This document shows positions 48,086 to 56,149 of a DNA stretch of 64,000 nt, piece by piece. Numbering within the stretch: position 1 is the first letter of the stretch; every line of letters begins with the position of its first letter. Below the pieces are notes generated by a model, which ran no database searches, was not told the origin of the DNA, and was given only the letters and a program-made list of their open reading frames with translations. A program made the translations under genes and the position numbers. Source of the DNA: Acidimicrobiia bacterium (lineage in GTDB: Bacteria > Actinomycetota > Acidimicrobiia > Acidimicrobiales > Aldehydirespiratoraceae); the NCBI GenBank assembly GCA_022821685.1, contig JAJEDD010000020.1, forward strand, positions 1 to 64,000, read 5' to 3'.

Positions 48086-48889
48086 ATGGACCGCTTCAGC
48101 GTGACGCCCCGGCGGTCCTTCGGCCAACACTTCGTGGTCGATCCCAACACTGTCCGCCGGATTGCCCGGCTCAGCGGCGCGGGGCCCGGCGACCGCGTGC
48201 TGGAGATCGGGGCCGGGCTGGGCTCGCTCACCCTCGCCCTGGCCGAGACCGGCGCGGCGGTGCGAGCCGTGGAGGTCGACCGGGGCCTGGCGGCTGCCCT
48301 GCGCGAGGTGGTGGCCACCGCCGGTGCAGCCGAGGTCGAGGTGGTGGAGGCCGATGTCTCGACGCTGGACCTCGACTGCATGTTGAGGGGCTCGCCGCGG
48401 TGGCTGTTGGTGGCCAACCTGCCCTACAACATCGCTACTCCGCTGGTGCTAGACCTGCTGCGCGACGCAGCCGCAATCGAGACGATGGTGGTGATGGTGC
48501 AGCGAGAGGCGGCCGAGCGGCTTGCCGCGCCGGCCGGGTCGAGGGTTCGGGGCGTGCCCAGCGTGCTGGTGGAGCGGCGAGGCTCGGCCCGGGTGGTGGC
48601 CAGGGTGCCGGCGTCGGTGTTCCGGCCCCGGCCGAAGGTCGAGTCGGCGGTGGCGCGGATCGAGCGCCGTCAGCCCGCTGAGGGGTTGGCGCTGCCGGCC
48701 GATGTCGAGACCCGCTTCGAGACGCTGGTGCGGGCCGGGTTCGGTCAGCGTCGCAAGATGCTGCGCCGGTCGCTGGCCGCACTCGTCACCCCCGAGGGCT
48801 TCGTGGCCGCCGCGGTCGACCCGGCCAGCCGACCCGAGACGCTCACCCTGCCCCAGTGGGTCGCCCTGGCCCGCCTTCCATCGCCGTAG
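48086..48889 (+). CDS. rsmA: 16S rRNA dimethyladenosine transferase RsmA
   Basis: A ~267-residue SAM-dependent enzyme that dimethylates A1518/A1519 of 16S rRNA. RRSFGQHFVVDPNTVRRI and DRVLEIGAGLGSLTLALAET contain the SAM motif; WLLVANLPYNIATPLVLDLL is the catalytic NLPY; VVMVQREAAERLAA and SVFRPRPKVESAVARI are further signatures. The start is uncertain: ATG 48086 is given, but homologs suggest about 12 more residues (THTESELRAL), reachable from TTG 48074 or TTG 48032 within the rpf end. Confidence 0.94.
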   Translation: MDRFSVTPRRSFGQHFVVDPNTVRRIARLSGAGPGDRVLEIGAGLGSLTLALAETGAAVRAVEVDRGLAAALREVVATAGAAEVEVVEADVSTLDLDCMLRGSPRWLLVANLPYNIATPLVLDLLRDAAAIETMVVMVQREAAERLAAPAGSRVRGVPSVLVERRGSARVVARVPASVFRPRPKVESAVARIERRQPAEGLALPADVETRFETLVRAGFGQRRKMLRRSLAALVTPEGFVAAAVDPASRPETLTLPQWVALARLPSP

Positions 48890-48895
48890 CCGCGG

Positions 48896-51256
48896 TTACG
48901 TCGCGGCGGCGATGGCCCGCCACACCCGCTGCGGAGTGAACGGCATGTCGAGGTGGTCGATCCCCAGCGGGGCCAGCGCGTCGAGCACCGCAGCCTGCAC
49001 GGCCGGAGTGGAGCCGATGGTTCCCGATTCGCCGACGCCCTTGGCTCCGAGCGGGTTGAGCGGCGTCGGGGTCTCGGTGTGGGCGGTCTCGAAGCGGGGC
49101 AGCTCCGAGGCGGCCGGGATGGCGTAGTCGGCGAAGTTGGTGTTGCGGGGGTTGCCGTCGGCATCGTAGGTCGTCTCCTCGTAGAGGGCCTGCGAGATAC
49201 CGGTGGCCGCGCCTCCGTGAACCTGTCCCTCCACGAGGAGCGGGTTGAGGATCCGGCCGCAGTCGTCCACCGCGATGTGTCGCAGCACCCTGGTGTCGCC
49301 GGTGTCGGCGTCGATCTCGACCACCGACACGTGGGCGCCGAAGGGATAGCTGGACTCGCCCTGGCTGAAGTCGGTCTCCGCGGCCAGCGGAGCGGGTTCG
49401 AGCCCGGCGGACGGGTCGCCGGCTTGGGCGGCTGCCGCCAGCTCGGCCCATGACACCGTTGCGGTGGGCACGCCGGCCACGGCCAGCCCGCCCGGCGCGG
49501 TCACGATGTCGCCGCGGTCGGCCTCCAGCAGCCCGGCGGCCAGGCTCTTGGCTGTCTCGAGCACCTCGCCGGCCGCGTTGAACAGCGCGGTGCCGCCGAT
49601 CTGCAGCGACCGCGACGCCACCGTGCCGGTGCCGCGGGGCACCTCGCCGGTGTCGCTGTGGATCACGGTGATCTGCTCGGCGGGCACGCCCATAACCTCG
49701 CCCAGGACCTGCGAGTAGGCGGTGGCGTGGCCCTGGCCGTGGGAGGCGGTGCCCACCCGGGCGGTGATGGTGCCGTCGAGCTCGACGGTGACCGATCCGA
49801 ACTCGTTGAACAGCCCGACCGCGGTGATCTCCACGTAGGTGCTCACGCCGATGCCGATCAGCTTTCGGCTGCCGGAGGCCCGCCGCCGGTCCTGCTCGGC
49901 CCGCAACTCGGTGTATCCGGCCGTCTCCAGGGCCAGGTCGAGGGCTCGGGCGTATTCGCCGCAGTCCATGTTGGCGCCGGTAGGGGTGGTCAGCGGGAAG
50001 TCGCCGGGGTCGAGCAGGTTGCGGCGCCGCAGCTCGGCGGGGTCGATGCCGAGCCTGGCCGCGGCCATGTCGACGATCCGCTCCAGCGTGATGGTCGCCT
50101 CGGGCCGGCCCGCCCCCCGGAAGGCCGCCACCGGCGTGGTGTTGGTGATGGCCGACACCGCCCGGTAGTCCACCGCGGGGATGCGATAGGGGCCCGACGC
50201 CATCATCATGGTGAAGAAGGGGATGATCCCGCTGATGCCGGGGTAGGCGCCCACGTTGGCGGTCGCCTTGATCTTGAGCCACCGGAAGGTGCCGTCGGCG
50301 CTGAGGCCCAGTTCCACGTCGTGGATGTGGTCTCGCCCCTGGGCCATGTTGACGAGGTTCTCGCTGCGGGTCTCCACCCACTTCACCGGACGGTCGAGTT
50401 GCAGGGCCAGCCACGACGCCAGCACGAACTCCGGGTACACCACCGCCTTGGGACCGAAGCCGCCCCCCACCGCGGGTGCGATCACCCTCACCTGTTCGGT
50501 GGGCGCCTCCAGCGCCGCGGCCACCTGGTTGCGCACCTCATGGGGCCGCTGGGTAGTGCACCAAAGCGTCACCCCGCCGTCCCCGCCGTTGTCGCCACCT
50601 TCACTGCTGCTGGCATTGCCTGGGATGTCGCCACCTCGGTCGCCGTCGTTCAAGTCGCCGGTGCCGGGGACGGCGAGTGCCACCGACGGCTCGATCGGCG
50701 CTCCCGACATCCTTTGATTGGCGAAGCGGCCCGCCACCACGATGTCGTGTCCGCTCAGCGCGTCGGGCTCGGCCGCGGTGGAGAACTCGGCGGCCCGATT
50801 CGACCCGTGGGCCTCGATCACGACCGGAGCGTCCGGCGCCAGCGCCTCGAACGGGTCGGTCACCGCCGGCAGCGGGTCGTAGTCCACCTCTACCAGCTCG
50901 GCTGCGTCCACCGCCGCGGCCCGCGACTCGGCCACCACCGCCGCGATGGGGTCGCCCACGTAGCGGGCCTTGTCGGCCAGCGGCAGGCGGGCGATCTCCG
51001 GCGGGAGCATTGCGAACAGGTGCTGCGCGGCGATGGGCACGTCGGAGGCGGTCCACACGCCGACCACGCCCGGCGCCGACCTCGCTGCCTCGGCATCGAT
51101 GGATGCGATCCGGGCGTGGGCCATCACCGAGCGCACGAAGGCCACGTGCACCGTGCCGGGCGGGTCCATGTCGCCCACGTAGCGGGCCGAGCCGGTGAGC
51201 AGGTCGGGATCCTCGCGCCGCAGCACGGCGTTGCCCATGAACGAGCCTGAAGGCAA
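48896..51256 (-). CDS. Xanthine-dehydrogenase-family molybdopterin-binding subunit, orphan
   Basis: A ~786-residue molybdenum hydroxylase large subunit. GSFMGNAVLRREDPDLLTGS opens it, with VAPAVGGGFGPKAVVYPEFV (Moco contact), TPVAAFRGAGRPEATITLER, and GVGESGTIGSTPAVQAAVLD (catalytic Glu). The loop reads AFRGAGRPE, not the AYxCSFR of true aerobic CO dehydrogenase, so it is an aldehyde- or purine-type hydroxylase or form II protein. No FAD or iron-sulfur subunit gene is nearby. A low-complexity Gly/Asp/Ser insert (around 50577-50665) interrupts a normally compact region. It lies antisense between rsmA and ispE, which are usually adjacent. TTG 51256 follows GGGAGAGAACC; ATG 51238 is possible. 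Confidence 0.88.
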   Translation of the reverse strand: MPSGSFMGNAVLRREDPDLLTGSARYVGDMDPPGTVHVAFVRSVMAHARIASIDAEAARSAPGVVGVWTASDVPIAAQHLFAMLPPEIARLPLADKARYVGDPIAAVVAESRAAAVDAAELVEVDYDPLPAVTDPFEALAPDAPVVIEAHGSNRAAEFSTAAEPDALSGHDIVVAGRFANQRMSGAPIEPSVALAVPGTGDLNDGDRGGDIPGNASSSEGGDNGGDGGVTLWCTTQRPHEVRNQVAAALEAPTEQVRVIAPAVGGGFGPKAVVYPEFVLASWLALQLDRPVKWVETRSENLVNMAQGRDHIHDVELGLSADGTFRWLKIKATANVGAYPGISGIIPFFTMMMASGPYRIPAVDYRAVSAITNTTPVAAFRGAGRPEATITLERIVDMAAARLGIDPAELRRRNLLDPGDFPLTTPTGANMDCGEYARALDLALETAGYTELRAEQDRRRASGSRKLIGIGVSTYVEITAVGLFNEFGSVTVELDGTITARVGTASHGQGHATAYSQVLGEVMGVPAEQITVIHSDTGEVPRGTGTVASRSLQIGGTALFNAAGEVLETAKSLAAGLLEADRGDIVTAPGGLAVAGVPTATVSWAELAAAAQAGDPSAGLEPAPLAAETDFSQGESSYPFGAHVSVVEIDADTGDTRVLRHIAVDDCGRILNPLLVEGQVHGGAATGISQALYEETTYDADGNPRNTNFADYAIPAASELPRFETAHTETPTPLNPLGAKGVGESGTIGSTPAVQAAVLDALAPLGIDHLDMPFTPQRVWRAIAAAT

Positions 51257-51352
51257 GGTTCTCTCCCTCTTCGGCGGACCCGTGGACTGTAGCGTTGGAG
51301 GCCGGGCCACCGGGAGTTGTGATCGATATGCCGACAACGGGCCGCTAGCGGC

Positions 51353-52096
51353 GTGATCGAGGCGTTCGCTCCGGCGAAGCTGACGCTCAGCCTGCGGATC
51401 ACCGGGGTCCGGCCCGACGGCTACCACACCGTCGACGCCGAGATGGCGACCCTCGACTTCGGCGACCGGCTAGAGATCGTGCCGGGCCGCAGCAGGGTGC
51501 GGATGCTCGACGAGGCGGGCCGCGGGCGCCGGAATGTGGCCCCCCCGGGTGAGAACCTGGTCGAGAAGGCGCTGGCGCTGGCGGGCCGCGAGGCTCAAGT
51601 GACCGTGCACAAGCGCATCCCGGTGGGGGCCGGGCTGGGCGGCGGGTCAGCCGACGCGGCCGCGGTGCTGCGCTGGGCCGGGTTCATCGACCCGGCGGCG
51701 GCCGCTGCCATCGGCGCCGACGTGGCGTTCTGCCTGGTGGGCGGCCGAGCCCGGGTGACCGGTATCGGCGAGATCATCGAGCCGCTGCCCTACGTGTTGG
51801 AGCACTACACCCTGGCGCTGGCGCCGGCGGGGTGCGACACTGCCGCCGTCTACGCGGCCTGGGACGAACTGGGCGGCCCCGTCGGCGAGCACGGCAACGA
51901 CCTGGAGGCCGCCGCGCTGCGGGTCGCGCCGGATTTGGCCGCCTGCCGCGATCAGCTGGGCGACGCCACCGGGCTGACGCCGCGGCTGGCCGGAAGCGGC
52001 AGCACCTGGTTCGTCAGCGGCGCCCATCCGGGTCCGGGCCGCGTCGTCGCCGTCACCACAAGGGCGACTATGGAGGGTTGCTACTTGCGTCGCTGA
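51353..52096 (+). CDS. ispE: 4-diphosphocytidyl-2-C-methylerythritol kinase IspE
   Basis: A 247-residue GHMP kinase of the MEP isoprenoid pathway. IEAFAPAKLTLSLRITGVRP contains the substrate Lys, GYHTVDAEMATLDFGD follows, and PVGAGLGGGSADAAAVLRWA is the ATP-binding motif. GNDLEAAALRVAPDLA and LAGSGSTWFV are the C-terminal signatures. It is about 40 residues shorter than typical IspE, with compact loops and no obvious missing motif. GTG start. Its end overlaps bS22 on the other strand by 16 bp. Confidence 0.93.
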   Translation: MIEAFAPAKLTLSLRITGVRPDGYHTVDAEMATLDFGDRLEIVPGRSRVRMLDEAGRGRRNVAPPGENLVEKALALAGREAQVTVHKRIPVGAGLGGGSADAAAVLRWAGFIDPAAAAAIGADVAFCLVGGRARVTGIGEIIEPLPYVLEHYTLALAPAGCDTAAVYAAWDELGGPVGEHGNDLEAAALRVAPDLAACRDQLGDATGLTPRLAGSGSTWFVSGAHPGPGRVVAVTTRATMEGCYLRR

Positions 52097-52173
52097 TGGC
52101 GGGTGCGCCGAAGCATCTTCTTGTGCTTCTTCTTGCGCATGCGCTTGCGGCGCTTCTTCACGAGCGATCCCAC
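52081..52173 (-). CDS. Ribosomal protein bS22-like (AURKAIP1/COX24 domain), 30 aa
   Basis: A GTG-started 30-codon frame: GSLVKKRRKRMRKKKHKKML, then RRTRHQRRK and TAG. It matches the small, extremely basic actinobacterial 30S protein bS22 ([20 protein letters not shown] in mycobacteria, from memory). It overlaps the 3' end of ispE on the opposite strand. The upstream sequence lacks a strong ribosome site. Confidence 0.9.
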   Translation of the reverse strand: MGSLVKKRRKRMRKKKHKKMLRRTRHQRRK

Positions 52174-52279
52174 GAACCGGGAACGCTACCGGCATGGACG
52201 CCAGAACACGCACCCGGTCGGCGCGGCCCGGTCGGCCTGTTGACTCGCTATTGTTGGCCCGGTCGCCTGCGGGCGGCGA

Positions 52280-52352
52280 TGGCCGGTAGTTCAACTGGCA
52301 GAACGTCGGACTTTGGCTCCGGATGTTGCAGGTTCGAGTCCTGCCCGGCCAG
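52280..52352 (+). tRNA. tRNA-Gln (TTG)
   Basis: Acceptor TGGCCGG pairs with CCGGCCA. The anticodon stem TCGGA/TCCGG around CTTTGGC gives TTG. T arm GCAGG-TTCGAGT-CCTGC. 73 nt, no encoded CCA. It precedes prs, as in mycobacteria. Confidence 0.93.
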
Positions 52353-52417
52353 CACAGCAAGCCCCGAATCCCTCGGATCGTGCGCCGCCGCTGGGCAGTC
52401 CTACAATGCCCGTCGCC

Positions 52418-53398
52418 ATGAAGCAGCAGACCAACAAGGAGCTCCGAGTCGTGTCGGGGCGGTCGAGCGAGACCTTCGCCCAGAGCGTGTGCGCGGAGCT
52501 CGGCGTCGAGTTGGGCACCAGCCACATCGAGAACTTCGCCAACGGCGAGATCCATGTGCGCTACGGCGAGTCGATCCGGGGCTGCGACGCCTTCATCGTC
52601 GGCACCCACGCCGAGTGGGAGGGCGGCTCCATCAACGACGCCATCTTGGAACATCTGGTGATGGTCGATGCGGCCAAGCGGGCGTCGGCCAAGCGCATCA
52701 CCGTGGTGGCGCCCTTCTACGGGTACGCCCGCCAGGACCGCAAGGCCTCGGGCCGCGAGCCCATCTCGGCCCGGCTGCTGGCCGACCTGTTCCTGGCCGC
52801 GGGGGCCAAGCGGCTGCTGTCGGTGGATCTGCACTCCGGTCAGATCCAGGGGTTCTTCGACGGCCCGGTCGACCATCTCACCGCCATGCCGGTGCTGCTC
52901 GACTACCTGCAGTCGCTCAAGGACGACGACGTGGTGATCGTGTCGCCCGACGCCGGGCGGGTGAAGGTGGCCGAGCGCTACACCAACCAGCTCCACGCCG
53001 ACCTGGCCATCGTCCACAAGCGCCGCCAGAACGCCAAGAACGAGGTGTCGGCCAAGGAGATCGTGGGCGAGGTCGCCGGCCGCACCTGTGTGATCGTCGA
53101 CGACATGATCGACACCGGCGGCACCATCGTGGCGGCCGCCGAGTTGCTGGCCGCCAACGGGGCCAGCCGAGTGATCGCGGCCACCACCCACGCCGTGTTC
53201 TCCGGTCCGGCGGTGGAGCGCCTCGCCGGCTCCATCATCGATCTGGTGGTGTGCACCGACACGCTGCCGCTGACCCCCGCCAAGCGGTTCTCGAAGCTGA
53301 AGGTGCTGTCGGTGGCACCCATAGTCGCCCAAGCCATATCAGCAGTGTTCGAGGACACCTCGGTTAGCGAGATTTTCGGCGGCAACAACCTCGTCTAA
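52418..53398 (+). CDS. prs: Ribose-phosphate pyrophosphokinase
   Basis: A 326-residue PRPP synthetase. KELRVVSGRSSETFAQSVCA opens it; FANGEIHVRYGESIRGCDAF, PFYGYARQDRKASGREPISA (Mg-ATP loop), SVDLHSGQIQGFFDGPVDHL and CVIVDDMIDTGGTI (PRPP-binding loop) are all present. It supplies PRPP for nucleotide and amino acid synthesis. ATG 52418 is used; ATG 52406 adds four residues. glmU, normally just upstream in actinobacteria, is absent from this interval. Confidence 0.96.
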   Translation: MKQQTNKELRVVSGRSSETFAQSVCAELGVELGTSHIENFANGEIHVRYGESIRGCDAFIVGTHAEWEGGSINDAILEHLVMVDAAKRASAKRITVVAPFYGYARQDRKASGREPISARLLADLFLAAGAKRLLSVDLHSGQIQGFFDGPVDHLTAMPVLLDYLQSLKDDDVVIVSPDAGRVKVAERYTNQLHADLAIVHKRRQNAKNEVSAKEIVGEVAGRTCVIVDDMIDTGGTIVAAAELLAANGASRVIAATTHAVFSGPAVERLAGSIIDLVVCTDTLPLTPAKRFSKLKVLSVAPIVAQAISAVFEDTSVSEIFGGNNLV

Positions 53399-53614
53399 CC
53401 CCACTCGGCAGCCCGACATCTAGGTGCGCAACAGCCTCCGCTACGCCTCCAAACCGCGTTGGATCCACATATGCGCCCCCCAAGTTGGGCCCTGGCCCGG
53501 CGAGCCGCGCGGCGTGCGTCAACTCAGGACCGATCGGCAACCCAACATGACTCAAGGCATGATCGACGGCGCGCCCGGCGACCGCCAAACAGACCGAGCG
53601 GATAGGCGAGCGAA
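53399..53614 (+). other. Intergenic region without supported gene
   Basis: 216 bp between prs and the prepilin-peptidase-like gene. The last 25 bases (AGACCGAGCGGATAGGCGAG ...) match the right end of the dispersed repeat, so a truncated copy abuts the GTG of the next gene. Nothing else is recognised. Confidence 0.6.
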
Positions 53615-54097
53615 GTGAGCGCCGCCCTGGTGTGGGCCGCGGTGGCGGTGTGGGCGGTGCTGGCGGTCTACGTCGCATACACCGACCTGTGCCGGGCCAT
53701 AATCCCGCGCCGCGCCGTGTGGGCCGCCGGCTCGACGGTGGCCGTCCTGCTGGCCGGCGCGGCCATGGCGGCCGGCGACCTGGCCCGGTTCGGCTGGGCG
53801 CTGGCGGGCGCAGCCTCGGTTATGGCGCTGCTGGAGGTCGTCTACCGGCTGTGGCCCGACAAGATCGGCTTCGGCGATGTCCGTCTCATCGTGGTCAACA
53901 GCCTGCTGGCCGGCTGGTGGGGACTGGCCTGGGCGTGGTGGGCGCTGATGGCCGGCGCCCTGGCCGAATGGCCGGTAGCGGTGTTCGCCCTGATCCGCCA
54001 CGGCCGCCACGCCAAAGTCCGCTGGGCCCCAGGCCTAGTAGCCGGCACCGCCGCCGTACTAGCCCTACAACTCTGGACCAAAGGCGCAATTGACTAG
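53615..54097 (+). CDS. A24-family (type IV prepilin) peptidase, short form
   Basis: A 160-residue membrane aspartyl peptidase with about five hydrophobic helices. VYVAYTDLCRAIIPRR contains the first catalytic Asp (YxD), and WPDKIGFGDVRLIVVNSLLA contains the second (GxGD). It corresponds to the peptidase half of PilD/TadV; the N-terminal methylase domain is missing, as in many Tad systems. No pilin or secretion genes are in the window. GTG start 53615. Confidence 0.82.
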   Translation: MSAALVWAAVAVWAVLAVYVAYTDLCRAIIPRRAVWAAGSTVAVLLAGAAMAAGDLARFGWALAGAASVMALLEVVYRLWPDKIGFGDVRLIVVNSLLAGWWGLAWAWWALMAGALAEWPVAVFALIRHGRHAKVRWAPGLVAGTAAVLALQLWTKGAID

Positions 54098-54318
54098 CAC
54101 CCCGCCTCCAACAGGTCGCCCTGCGCCGTCCTCCCGCCGATTTCAGCGACGTCGGCACCAAGCGGCAGGCCCACACCTAGCCAGCCGTGGTCGTGGAGGC
54201 GCTGCCAGGCAGACTCGATGTGTTGCGTGGTGAACATGCGCCGCTTGCGTTGGCTCCAGTTCTGGACGCGCTTGGTCACGCTGCACAGGTCAGCGACGTT
54301 CCCCTTGCGGGCAGCCAT
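54094..54318 (-). CDS. Small hypothetical protein beside AbiE, 74 aa
   Basis: I do not recognise this. The frame starts AARKGNVADLCSVTKRVQNW, then SQRKRRMFTTQHIESAWQRL, HDHGWLGVGLPLGADVAEIG and GRTAQGDLLEAGC. The middle (ESAWQRLHDHGWLG) looks like a compact helical domain. It overlaps the 3' end of the nucleotidyltransferase gene by 29 bp and the prepilin peptidase end by 4 bp. It may be a third member of the defence cassette or the frame-shifted tail of a longer protein. Confidence 0.4.
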   Translation of the reverse strand: MAARKGNVADLCSVTKRVQNWSQRKRRMFTTQHIESAWQRLHDHGWLGVGLPLGADVAEIGGRTAQGDLLEAGC

Positions 54319-55018
54319 CGGGTTGGGGTGGGCGTGGCCGCTGTCCGGATTGCAGGGCCCAGTCGAGGACGGCGCGTCGGCGTGCTGCGAGGTGGCTGGC
54401 TGCTTCTGCGAGGTGGTGATTGAAGGCTGGGTCGGGGTCTGAGGGCGGTGCGCTGGTGGCGAGCTGTGCGATGCGCAGGGTCTCTTCATAGGTGACTGTG
54501 GGGGCGTAGCGCTGTTTGTGGTAGCGCAGACCGTCTTCGATGGTGCAGACGCCGGTGCGGTCCATGGCGGCGATGTCGATGTAGTCGCGGCCCTGGCGGC
54601 GATGCTGGACCACTTCGAGTTTGGTGGCCATGAGGTCTGGGATCGATCCGACGGCGATGCCGTCGATGACGCTGGGCGCGGCGAGTGCGGTGGCGTGGCC
54701 CTCGACGAAGCCGCGAAGGTCTCTCATGACGGTGACGGGCACGCCGTCGAAGGCGACCTTGGCGATGTGGGGCCGGTCGTCGTCTTTGTAGGCGGCCCGG
54801 GCGGCGGTTGACAGAAGCTTGGCGGCGACGGCGCGCGAGTCGAAGGGCTTCAGGGTCACGAAGTCGAGGTCGTGGCTGTGGCGGTGCCGCAGCAGCATGG
54901 CCACCGAGGTGCCGCCCATCAGCGCGCAGTCGAGGCCCTCGAGGGCGGCGGCGAGGCGGGGCCACGCCGCGATCATGTGGTCGTTGAGGACGTCGCGGTA
55001 GTCCCCGATGGCGGTCAA
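54290..55018 (-). CDS. abiEii: AbiEii/AbiGii-type nucleotidyltransferase toxin
   Basis: A 242-residue protein of the type IV TA toxin family. ALMGGTSVAMLLRHRHSHDLDFVTL contains the nucleotidyltransferase motif GG(T/S) ... DxDF, followed by the catalytic-side ADDRPHIAKVAFDGVPV and GIAVGSIPDLMATKLEVVQH, then GRDYIDIAAM. These enzymes modify tRNA or other acceptors with nucleotides, stopping growth during phage infection. The TTG start at 55018 overlaps the TGA of the antitoxin (TTGA). The frame is open to 55129 but shadows the antitoxin. Confidence 0.85.
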   Translation of the reverse strand: MTAIGDYRDVLNDHMIAAWPRLAAALEGLDCALMGGTSVAMLLRHRHSHDLDFVTLKPFDSRAVAAKLLSTAARAAYKDDDRPHIAKVAFDGVPVTVMRDLRGFVEGHATALAAPSVIDGIAVGSIPDLMATKLEVVQHRRQGRDYIDIAAMDRTGVCTIEDGLRYHKQRYAPTVTYEETLRIAQLATSAPPSDPDPAFNHHLAEAASHLAARRRAVLDWALQSGQRPRPPQPDGCPQGERR

Positions 55019-55581
55019 GTGAGCGCCTCGATGGCTGCGGCGATCAGCTCGGGTGCTTCGGAGTTGGGGTCGGGGTAGCGGCTGTGGCAGGCGGCGAGCT
55101 GTTCGACGGTGAAGTGTGATAGCACCCAAGACCGGGCCTCGGAGTCGAAGGTTTCGATGAGACGGCAGCCCACCAGGGTGGCGTCGCGGGGCAGTCGCAG
55201 ATCGGCGGGGTCTGATCCCGAACAGAAGTGGTGCCAGAACTCATCGGGCACCGGTCCTTGGGGGCCTCGACGCTGGGCGGGGTCACATAGGGGCACATGG
55301 ACCATGATCGCCGCGGTGGCCGAGGCGCGGGCGAGGCGCCAGAACACGATGCGCTCATGTTGGCGCCGCGCCGGTGGGGTCTCCTCGCTGGACTCGACCA
55401 ACCCGGCCTCGCCGAGCCGCCGCAGTGCCGCAGCAGCAGTCGCGGCATCCAGGCCGGCGCGGTCAGCGACGGCGGCTTCAGCGGCACCGCGCGGCCACAA
55501 GCGCAGCACCGACAAGGTCGCTCTCTCGCAGGGCTTCAGGCCCTCAGCCGCAGAAGCCGCGGGCTCGGTGATCGCCGCCAT
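55015..55581 (-). CDS. abiEi: AbiEi-like winged-helix antitoxin
   Basis: A 188-residue protein. The N-terminal segment CERATLSVLRLWPRGAAEAA with AVADRAGLDAATAAAALRRL and GEAGLVESSEETPPARR is a winged helix-turn-helix. The C-terminal part (RQHERIVFWRLARASATAAI, WVLSHFTVEQLAACHSRYPD) should neutralise the toxin. AbiEi antitoxins repress their own promoter by binding inverted repeats; a strong candidate lies upstream at 55825. ATG 55581 is chosen because the helix-turn-helix starts soon after; the frame is open to 55938. Confidence 0.72.
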   Translation of the reverse strand: MAAITEPAASAAEGLKPCERATLSVLRLWPRGAAEAAVADRAGLDAATAAAALRRLGEAGLVESSEETPPARRQHERIVFWRLARASATAAIMVHVPLCDPAQRRGPQGPVPDEFWHHFCSGSDPADLRLPRDATLVGCRLIETFDSEARSWVLSHFTVEQLAACHSRYPDPNSEAPELIAAAIEALT

Positions 55582-55824
55582 GGCGGCAGGGCTTGCCACA
55601 GCGTCGAGAGTAGTTGCCGCCAATGACAGCGGCCGGGCGGTATTTCGAACACTGGATGCCGGGTGTAGCCCGGGCTGGGCGAGTCGATGAGAGCCTTGCC
55701 GATGCGGTGGACGCTGTGGCAGCCCGACCGGCGCGGCCAATGCCCGACCGCGGCTGTGCGCTGTCCGCAGCCATACTTGCGAGAGTGCCCGTCTAGGGAA
55801 AGCGCGCTTCTCCAATACCCCAAA

Positions 55825-55856
55825 CAAGTAAAGCGCAGGGCAGATCGCTTTACTTG
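55825..55856. promoter_or_regulatory. Perfect 11-bp inverted repeat in the defence intergenic region
   Basis: CAAGTAAAGCG (55825-55835) and CGCTTTACTTG (55846-55856) are exact inverse complements, 10 bp apart. The rest of 55582-56149 contains no supported gene and is less GC-rich than its neighbours. This may be an operator for abiEi (245 bp upstream) or for the PHP-ATPase gene (about 295 bp upstream of its start), or a transposon/phage footprint. Confidence 0.6.
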
Positions 55857-56149
55857 CGCTACGAGTCGACGGGGCCTGAGCCTTCGTCTTCTGGCTCGAC
55901 GGGTCCGTAAGCGGCCTCGAAGATTCTGGGAGCCTCATCCGATCATCAAGCCAACCCTCGAGTCAATCACAGCATGGGTCGCCAGAAACCTACGGTATGC
56001 CTTGTGTTCGGATGGGAGATTGCGCTAGGGGTGGCTGCAGGTTCAGCACGAGTCGGTCCGCTTGGCCGTTGGCCCGCAATCGGCCGCATGGAGCCCTTCG
56101 GCACCGCCGAGCCCCGCGGGCGTGGCACACTAAGGCTGAAGGCGGTGAG

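Noticed and set aside
48896..51256. CoxL of aerobic CO dehydrogenase
   Set aside because: The active-site loop is AFRGAGRPE instead of AYxCSFR, and no coxS or coxM is adjacent.
53424..53618. 64-codon plus-strand ORF after prs
   Set aside because: No family resemblance, no ribosome site, and its end consists of truncated repeat sequence.
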